Origin: Acetobacteraceae bacterium
GTDB taxonomy: Bacteria > Pseudomonadota > Alphaproteobacteria > Acetobacterales > Acetobacteraceae
Direction of reading: 5' to 3'
Length of the DNA stretch: 11,099 nt
NCBI GenBank assembly: GCA_025356735.1
Contig: JANXRT010000473.1
Coordinates: 1 to 11,099 of the forward strand
Shown: positions 5,900-11,099 of the stretch, one piece after another
Numbering within the stretch: position 1 is the stretch's first letter
Layout of the letters: every line of letters starts with the position of its first letter
Position numbers and translations under genes: made by a program
Notes under the pieces: model-generated
Told to the model about the DNA's origin: nothing
What the model saw: the letters and a program-made list of their open reading frames with translations, nothing else
The model's database searches: none

Positions 5900-6813
5900 G
5901 ACGGCACCCCGATGCGGTGGATTTCCCATTCAAGGTTGACGCCGGACGCAGCAAGCACGCGGCGGCGGACTTCCTCGCCGAGGCCTTCAAGGTCGGCGGC
6001 GGTGGCATCGCCCTGGTTGATCAGGAAGTTGCAGTGCTTTTCCGACACGACCGCGCCGCCACGGACAAGGCCGCGGCAGCCAGCACCGTCGATCAGCTCC
6101 CACGCTTTCATCTCCGGCGGATTGCGAAAGGTCGAACCGCCGGTGCGGGCGCGGACCGGCTGCGTCCGTTCCCGGTTGCCACCGATCTCGACCATTCGGG
6201 CGGCGATGGTTGCCGGGGCGCCGGGCAGCGCCATCAGCCGGGCGCGGACGATCACCGCGCCGGCCGGAATGCGGGCATGACGGTAGCTGAAATGCAGATC
6301 ACTGGCGGTCAGCCGGATGGTCTCGCCCGAGCGCAGCACGAGTTCGGCCCAGTCGAGGCATTGGGACATATCGCCGCCATAGGCGCCGGCGTTCATGGCG
6401 ATGGCGCCACCGAGCGATCCCGGAATGCCCGAGAGGAATTCGAGACCCGCCAGCCCGGCGGCAGCGACGTGCTCGGCGATAGTGACGTCGAGCGAAGCGG
6501 CGCCGGCGACCACGCCATCGGCTTCGACCTTGATGCCGGAAAAGCCGCGCGCGAGGCGGAAGGTGACGCCGGGCAGGCCGCCGTCGCGGATGATCAGGTT
6601 GGAGCAGGCGCCGAGCACCCGCGTCGGCACGGTATGCGGCAACTCCCGCAGGAAGTCGGCGAGATCGGCGGCATCGGCTGGGCGCACCAGCGCCTCTGCC
6701 GGACCGCCGACCCGGAACCAGGTCTTGTCGGCCAACGGTGCGTCAGCCTGCACCCGGCCGCGCGACGACGGCAAGCTGTCGGCCAACGCCCGGATCGTTT
6801 CGAGCGCCATCAT
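5896..6813 (-). CDS. murB: MurB, UDP-N-acetylenolpyruvoylglucosamine reductase
   Basis: FAD- and NADPH-dependent cytoplasmic enzyme that reduces the enolpyruvyl group to give UDP-N-acetylmuramate. The product has 305 residues, in range for the short MurB type common outside enterics. Seen: TWFRVGGPAE (about 31-40), the FAD-binding LGACSNLIIRDGG (about 67-79), GLEFLSGIPGSLGGAIAMN (about 123-141), FSYRHAR (about 175-181), TGGSTFRNP (about 224-232) with the proton-donor Ser, VSEKHCNFLIN (about 256-266) and LEWEIHRIG (about 294-302) with the catalytic Glu. Usual family members have GSN where this has CSN in the first FAD loop. Two adjacent ATGs (6813 and 6810) are possible starts; GGGGA six bases before 6813 and the ATGA overlap with murC favour 6813. 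Confidence 0.97.
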   Translation of the reverse strand: MMALETIRALADSLPSSRGRVQADAPLADKTWFRVGGPAEALVRPADAADLADFLRELPHTVPTRVLGACSNLIIRDGGLPGVTFRLARGFSGIKVEADGVVAGAASLDVTIAEHVAAAGLAGLEFLSGIPGSLGGAIAMNAGAYGGDMSQCLDWAELVLRSGETIRLTASDLHFSYRHARIPAGAVIVRARLMALPGAPATIAARMVEIGGNRERTQPVRARTGGSTFRNPPEMKAWELIDGAGCRGLVRGGAVVSEKHCNFLINQGDATAADLEGLGEEVRRRVLAASGVNLEWEIHRIGVPS

Positions 6814-8276
6814 GCCGCATCCCCGATGCGGCTGCCGACCGGCGCATCCCCGGCCCGACGACCGCCACCGGTCTGCAAGGCGGCAAGCTCCGCCGGCAGC
6901 GTCTGGGCCCACTGCGTGATGTTGCCGGCACCAAGACAGATGACAAAATCGCCGGGTTGGGCAATGGCGAACACCATCTCGGCCAGGTGCGCCGGGCCGG
7001 GCAGACCGACCACGGAGCGGTGGCCGCGCGCGCGCAGCCCCTCGACCAGCGCATCGCGGTTGACCCCGGCCAGAGGAGTCTCTCCGGCGGCGTAGATGTC
7101 GGCGACGATCACCGTTCCGGCGTCGTTCATGCAGGTGCAGAACTCGTTGAACAAGGCGGCGACGCGGGAATAGCGATGCGGCTGCACGACCGCGATAACA
7201 TTGTTTGCGCCGGCCTGGCGCGCCGCCTTCAGCACCGCCGCGATCTCCACCGGGTGGTGGCCGTAATCGTCGATGATGGTGATGCCGCCGGCCTCGCCGG
7301 TCTTGGTGAACCGGCGCTTCACACCCTTGAAGCCGAGGAAGGCGGCTCGCAGCGTGTTGTCGTCGATCTCCATCTCGACGCCGACGGCAATCGCCGCCAG
7401 CGCGTTCTGGATGTTGTGGTTGCCCAGCATCGGCAGCCGCAGGCGATCGATCTTGCGGGTGCGGCGGCGCGAGCGGTCGGTGACCACAACCTCAAACGTC
7501 GAGCCGGCGCGGTCGGAGCGCAAATTCTCGGCGCGGATGTCGGCCTGCTGCGAGAAGCCGTAGGTGATGATGCGGTGATCGGACAGCCGCGGAATCATCT
7601 GCTGCACCGCCGGATGATCGATGCACAGCACAGCGAACCCGTAGAAGGGTATGTTGCCGACGAACTGGTCGTAGCCGGCGATCATCGCCTCAGGCGTGCC
7701 CCAGTAGTCGAGATGCTCGGGGTCCATGTTGGTGACCACGGAAATCACCGCGGGCAGTCGTAGAAAACTGCCGTCGCTCTCGTCGGCCTCGACCACCATC
7801 CAGTCGCCGGCGCCGAGCCGCGTGTTTGTGCCGTAGGCGTTGACGATGCCGCCGTTGATCACGGTTGGATCGAGCTTAGCCTGTTCGAGCACGGCGGCGA
7901 TCAGGCTGGTGGTGGTGGTCTTGCCGTGGGTGCCGCCGATGGCGATCGCCCATTTCAGCCGCATCAGCTCGGCCAGCATCTCGGCGCGGCGAACGACCGG
8001 GATCATCCTATTACGGGCCGCGGCCACTTCCGGATTGTCCCGCCTGACCGCCGTGGAGGTCACGACGACCTGCGCGGCGCCAAGGTTCTCGGCGTCATGG
8101 CCGATGGCGACGGCGATGCCGGAGTGGCGGAGCCGGCGGACGTTGGCGCCGTCGGCGATATCGCTGCCCTGGACCGAGTAGCCAAGGTTGTGCAGCACTT
8201 CGGCGATGCCCGACATGCCGATGCCGCCGATGCCGACGAAGTGGATGGTCCCGATCGATAGCGGCAGCGCCCTCAT
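6810..8276 (-). CDS. murC: MurC, UDP-N-acetylmuramate--L-alanine ligase
   Basis: ATP-dependent cytoplasmic ligase that adds L-alanine to UDP-MurNAc, the first amino acid of the stem peptide. The product has 488 residues. Seen: the N-terminal Rossmann glycine motif FVGIGGIGMSG (about 13-23), the ATP loop GGTHGKTTTT (about 114-123), EADESDGSF (about 164-172), NMDPEHLDYWG (about 184-194), GNHNIQNALAAIAV (about 286-299), the C-terminal DDYGHHPVEI (about 337-346), QPHRYSR (about 366-372) and GAGNIT (about 450-455). ATG 8276 overlaps the murG stop as ATGA and has AGGA nine bases upstream. The frame stays open about 150 codons further upstream inside murG, but that part has no similarity to MurC. 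The Gly/Arg-rich last 20 residues look unconserved. Confidence 0.98.
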   Translation of the reverse strand: MRALPLSIGTIHFVGIGGIGMSGIAEVLHNLGYSVQGSDIADGANVRRLRHSGIAVAIGHDAENLGAAQVVVTSTAVRRDNPEVAAARNRMIPVVRRAEMLAELMRLKWAIAIGGTHGKTTTTSLIAAVLEQAKLDPTVINGGIVNAYGTNTRLGAGDWMVVEADESDGSFLRLPAVISVVTNMDPEHLDYWGTPEAMIAGYDQFVGNIPFYGFAVLCIDHPAVQQMIPRLSDHRIITYGFSQQADIRAENLRSDRAGSTFEVVVTDRSRRRTRKIDRLRLPMLGNHNIQNALAAIAVGVEMEIDDNTLRAAFLGFKGVKRRFTKTGEAGGITIIDDYGHHPVEIAAVLKAARQAGANNVIAVVQPHRYSRVAALFNEFCTCMNDAGTVIVADIYAAGETPLAGVNRDALVEGLRARGHRSVVGLPGPAHLAEMVFAIAQPGDFVICLGAGNITQWAQTLPAELAALQTGGGRRAGDAPVGSRIGDAA

Positions 8277-9406
8277 GTCGCGATGTCCTGGAGAAGCCGG
8301 GCGTTTCGGAAGATGCGCGCCTCGACAAGGTCGGCCAGGCGAGCGGCGGCATCTGCCCGGCCATGTGTCCTTGCAGCTGCGGTGGCGGCACACAGACCGG
8401 CAGGATCCTGCAGATGCGATCCAAGAATTCGGCTCAGGGCTGCCGCCGTGAAGCCTGGTTGCGGTATGACGATGGCAGCGCCGTCGGCGGCCAGGGCGGC
8501 CGCATTGGCGGTTTGATGGTCGTCGATCGCCCCCGGCAGCGGCACCAGGATCGAGGGTCTCCCCGCGACGGCAATTTCGAACACGGTCGAAGCGCCGGCA
8601 CGTGCGATCACCAGATGCGCGCGTGCCAGATGTGTTTCGACATGGGTGAAGAACGTCTCGACGACGGCACCGACGGCCATGGCGGCGTAGGCGGCGCGGA
8701 CCCGATCGACATCCTCGGCGCGGCATTGCTGGACGATGCGCAACCGGGCCCGCAGCCCGGCGGGAAGGGCGGCGATGGCCGGTGGGACAACGTCGGAAAA
8801 CACCCGGGCGCCAAGCGAGCCGCCAAGCACCAGCAGCTCGATCTCGTCGGCGGGCGGCGTATAGGGAACATCTGAAAGGGCGGCGACGGCGGGGCGGATC
8901 GGGTTGCCGGTGACGATGGTCTTCACGCCGGCCGGCACCTTCGCCGTCTGCGCCATGCTGAGCGCCAGCACATCGCAGGCGCGGGCAAGGAACCGGTTGG
9001 CGCGCCCAAGCACCGCATTCTGCTCGTGCAGGATCAGCGCCGGCCGGCTGGGCAGCAGGCGCGCGGCGACGATCGGTGCGACCGACGGATAGCCACCGAA
9101 GCCGACGATGACGCTGGCATTCGTTCGGCCGAGGATTTTTCGCGCCTGCGCCACGCCCGCCGCCAGCGAAAATCCAGCGACCGTCGCCCGGGCGGCACCC
9201 CGGCCGGCGATCCCGGCGCCATGAATGACGAAGGTTTCGCGGCCGGCGAAAACTGGGCTGGCGAGGCTGCCGGAGCGCGCGTCGGTCATCAGCACGATGC
9301 GATTACCGCGCGCGATCAGTGCGCCGGCCAGCGCCTCGGCGGGGAAGAAATGCCCGCCGGTGCCGCCGGCGGCGATGACGATGGGGCGCACCGGACCACC
9401 CCTCAT
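8273..9406 (-). CDS. murG: MurG, lipid II-forming N-acetylglucosaminyltransferase
   Basis: GT28 glycosyltransferase on the inner face of the cytoplasmic membrane that transfers GlcNAc from UDP-GlcNAc to lipid I, producing lipid II. The product has 377 residues. Seen: GGTGGHFFPA (about 14-23), GFGGYPSVAP (about 102-111), HEQNAVLGRANR (about 127-138), the second glycine loop LGGSLGAR (about 194-201), ARAGASTVFE (about 268-277) and DDHQTANA (about 295-302), which binds the nucleotide sugar in the family. ATG 9406 has GGAG seven bases upstream and overlaps the ftsW stop as ATGA. An in-frame GTG six codons in is a less likely start. The frame remains open far upstream inside ftsW, which I read as a GC-driven shadow. 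The product feeds FtsW, its upstream neighbour. Confidence 0.98.
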   Translation of the reverse strand: MRGGPVRPIVIAAGGTGGHFFPAEALAGALIARGNRIVLMTDARSGSLASPVFAGRETFVIHGAGIAGRGAARATVAGFSLAAGVAQARKILGRTNASVIVGFGGYPSVAPIVAARLLPSRPALILHEQNAVLGRANRFLARACDVLALSMAQTAKVPAGVKTIVTGNPIRPAVAALSDVPYTPPADEIELLVLGGSLGARVFSDVVPPAIAALPAGLRARLRIVQQCRAEDVDRVRAAYAAMAVGAVVETFFTHVETHLARAHLVIARAGASTVFEIAVAGRPSILVPLPGAIDDHQTANAAALAADGAAIVIPQPGFTAAALSRILGSHLQDPAGLCAATAAARTHGRADAAARLADLVEARIFRNARLLQDIAT

Positions 9407-10524
9407 GGCGCGTCTCCATGATGGCGGCGGCGGGTCAGCGCCAGCAGCATGCCCATGCCAAGCGCCACCGCGAGCGCGGACGAGCCGCCATAGGAGATGA
9501 ACGGCAGGGTCATGCCCTTGGTCGGGATCAGCGCGAGCGACGACGCCATGTTGACGAAGGCCTGCAAGCCGAAGCCGGCGACCAGCCCGGTACAGGCCAG
9601 CACGATGAACAGATCCTGCTCGCGCACGAGGCGCAAAAGGCCGCGCAGAACGATGAAGGCGAAGATGCCGAGGATGGCCAGGCAGATCAGCAGCCCGAAC
9701 TCCTCGCCGGCGACGGCATAGACGAAGTCGGCATGGGCGTCGGGCAGATGGTCCTTGACGCTGCCCTCGCCAGGGCCGCGGCCGAGCAGCCCGCCATTGC
9801 CGAACGCCTCCAGCGCCATGGTTGGCTGGTAGGCGCTCTCGATCGTCGGGTGGAGAAATTTCTGCACCCGCATCTGGACATGCGGGAACAGCAGGTAAGC
9901 CGCTGCCGCGGCGCCGCCGAGGCCAAGCGTGCCGATGCCGACCAGGAAGACATTCAGCCCGCCGATATAGAGCTGGATGAAGAACACGGAGGTCACCACG
10001 GCCAACATGCCGATGTCGGGCTGCGACTTCAGCAGGAAGGCGATCACGGCGAAGATCGAGACGGCCATCGGGATGCCGTAGAAACGCGGGCTGCGGCGGC
10101 CCTCGCTGATCATCCAGGCGGCGACCACGGCGAAACAGGGCTTCAGGAACTCGCTCGGTTGCAGCGACATGCCGGGCAACGAGATCCAGCGCCTGGCTCC
10201 CTTGATCTCCATGCCGACGACCAGGGTCGCGGCGGTAAGTGCCAGCGCGACGATGCAGCCGGCCAGCGCCAGCCGGCGGATGCCGCGCGGCGACAGCAGC
10301 GACACGCAGACAACGACTCCACCGGCCAGAGCCAGGAAAACGACCTGCTTGAGGATGAAGATGTCGCGCGACTGGCCGATGCGCTCGGCGACCGCCGGGC
10401 TCGCCGCCAGCATCATGATGTAGCCGACGCCGATCAGCGTGCCGATGGCGCCGAGCGTCCAGCGGTCGACCGTCCACCACCAGCGGCCGAGGGTCGAGTT
10501 GTCGGCGCGCGAAAGACCCGGCAT
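9403..10524 (-). CDS. ftsW: FtsW, SEDS-family septal peptidoglycan glycosyltransferase
   Basis: Polytopic inner-membrane SEDS protein that polymerises lipid II at the septum together with its class B PBP partner (FtsI). The product has 373 residues with about ten hydrophobic segments. Seen: GARRWISLPGMSLQPSEFLKP (about 109-129; conserved RRWI and QPSE), KSQPDIG (about 166-172), the large periplasmic loop YQPTMALEAFGNGGLLGRG (about 232-250), HLPDAHADFVYAVAGEEFG (about 259-277) with the conserved Asp regarded as catalytic in SEDS enzymes, and PTKGMTLPFISYGGSS (about 334-349). ATG 10524 has a strong GGGAGG eight bases upstream and shares one base with the murD stop. The FtsW rather than RodA assignment rests on the position between murD and murG. 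Confidence 0.97.
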   Translation of the reverse strand: MPGLSRADNSTLGRWWWTVDRWTLGAIGTLIGVGYIMMLAASPAVAERIGQSRDIFILKQVVFLALAGGVVVCVSLLSPRGIRRLALAGCIVALALTAATLVVGMEIKGARRWISLPGMSLQPSEFLKPCFAVVAAWMISEGRRSPRFYGIPMAVSIFAVIAFLLKSQPDIGMLAVVTSVFFIQLYIGGLNVFLVGIGTLGLGGAAAAAYLLFPHVQMRVQKFLHPTIESAYQPTMALEAFGNGGLLGRGPGEGSVKDHLPDAHADFVYAVAGEEFGLLICLAILGIFAFIVLRGLLRLVREQDLFIVLACTGLVAGFGLQAFVNMASSLALIPTKGMTLPFISYGGSSALAVALGMGMLLALTRRRHHGDAP

Positions 10525-11099
10525 CAGGCGGCCCTCCCGCAGGACAGCGCGTGGACTATGTCCGAGAATTTATCGCCGCGCGCCTCAAAACCGGAAAACT
10601 GATCGAAGCTGGCACAGGCCGGCGACAGCAGCACGGTGTTCGCCGCAAGCGCCCGTGCTGCTTGCAGGGCGGCGGGAACGGCGTTCTCCAGCGTGCCGGC
10701 GACGCGGTGGCTGACGCCGTGCGCGGCCAAGGTCGCCGCCAGCGCCGGCGCGTCGCGGCCGATCAGCTCGGCATGGACGATGCGGGGGAAGAATTCGGCC
10801 AGCGCCTCGATGCCGCCGGACTTCGCCTGTCCGCCGGCGATCCAGACCAGCCGGTCGTAGCAGGCCAGCGCACGCGAAGCGGCATCGGCGTTGGTCGCCT
10901 TGCTGTCGTTGACGAAACTTGTTTCCCCGATGTTCCCGACCACCTGCTGGCGGTGCGCCAGGCCGGCGAACGAACGAACTGCCTTGGCAACGGTCGCCCG
11001 ATCGACGCCCAAGGCAAGTGCCATCGCGGTTGCGGCGGCGACGTTCTGGGCGTTGTGCGTTCCGGGCAGTGCCGGCGCGTCGTCCATCGTCAGGATTTC
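10524..11099 (-). CDS. murD: MurD, UDP-N-acetylmuramoyl-L-alanine--D-glutamate ligase (5' end off window)
   Basis: Cytoplasmic ATP-dependent ligase that adds D-glutamate to UDP-MurNAc-L-Ala. Only the last 191 residues are in the window; the frame is open to the right edge, and the family is about 450 residues, so the start and the ATP loop are missing. Seen: LPGTHNAQNVAAATA near the edge (the Asn/His domain-2 motif), FAGLAHRQQVVG, FVNDSKATNADAA, WIAGGQAKSGG, and LLSPACASFDQFSGFEARG with the ligase C-terminal signature. Its TGA shares one base with the ftsW ATG (TGATG), implying translational coupling. Gene order murD-ftsW-murG is the standard dcw order. Confidence 0.96.
   Translation of the reverse strand, partial: EILTMDDAPALPGTHNAQNVAAATAMALALGVDRATVAKAVRSFAGLAHRQQVVGNIGETSFVNDSKATNADAASRALACYDRLVWIAGGQAKSGGIEALAEFFPRIVHAELIGRDAPALAATLAAHGVSHRVAGTLENAVPAALQAARALAANTVLLSPACASFDQFSGFEARGDKFSDIVHALSCGRAA

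Noticed and set aside
6810..8726. MurC frame open about 150 codons upstream of its start
   Set aside because: The extra sequence is an Arg/Gly-rich shadow of murG, and the Rossmann motif of MurC begins a few residues after the chosen ATG.
8273..10480. Apparent long fusion in which the murG frame extends through ftsW
   Set aside because: The upstream part has no MurG similarity and is the shadow of ftsW, which has full SEDS motifs; murG has its own ATG, ribosome site and ATGA junction.

Overview
This window is a stretch of the division and cell wall (dcw) cluster of a GC-rich Gram-negative bacterium, most likely an alphaproteobacterium. Every protein gene lies on the minus strand, so transcription runs from right to left. 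In that direction the order is murD (5' part off the window), ftsW, murG, murC, murB, ddl, ftsQ, ftsA, ftsZ, lpxC (3' part off the window). The gene order, the FtsZ start MTLNLTIPQ, the FtsZ tail PAFLRRQ and the long FtsZ linker all fit alphaproteobacteria. The wording of the FtsZ core looks closest to Rhodospirillales-type proteins as I remember them; this is an inference from memory, not a database result.

Layout. Positions 11099 to 4042 hold eight tightly packed genes with almost no untranslated space. ftsW/murG, murG/murC and murC/murB share the 4-base overlap ATGA, murD/ftsW share one base, and ddl/ftsQ overlap by 13 bases. Together they make the peptidoglycan precursor: MurC and MurD add L-Ala and D-Glu, MurB makes UDP-MurNAc, Ddl makes D-Ala-D-Ala, and MurG makes lipid II. 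The operon also encodes the septal glycosyltransferase FtsW, the divisome scaffold FtsQ, the membrane tether FtsA and the tubulin-like ring protein FtsZ. ftsA to ftsZ is the first real gap inside the cluster (123 bases) and carries a 15-bp tandem repeat. After ftsZ comes a 244-base non-coding stretch with a compound GC-rich palindrome (possible terminator) and an unusually AT-rich block with small palindromes, probably the lpxC promoter region. LpxC begins lipid A synthesis.

The genes themselves are conventional and look intact. I found no mobile element, CRISPR array, tRNA or novel multi-gene system. What deserves attention is the junctions. At the start of ddl a 23-bp tandem duplication has created an 8-codon mini-ORF that links murB to ddl through ATGA overlaps at both ends. 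Between ftsQ and ftsA a 10-codon mini-ORF has the same double-ATGA arrangement. The ftsA-ftsZ gap carries the 15-bp repeat, which contains start and stop codons. These could be short translational relays that tune protein ratios, or neutral by-products of slippage; the sequence alone cannot decide.
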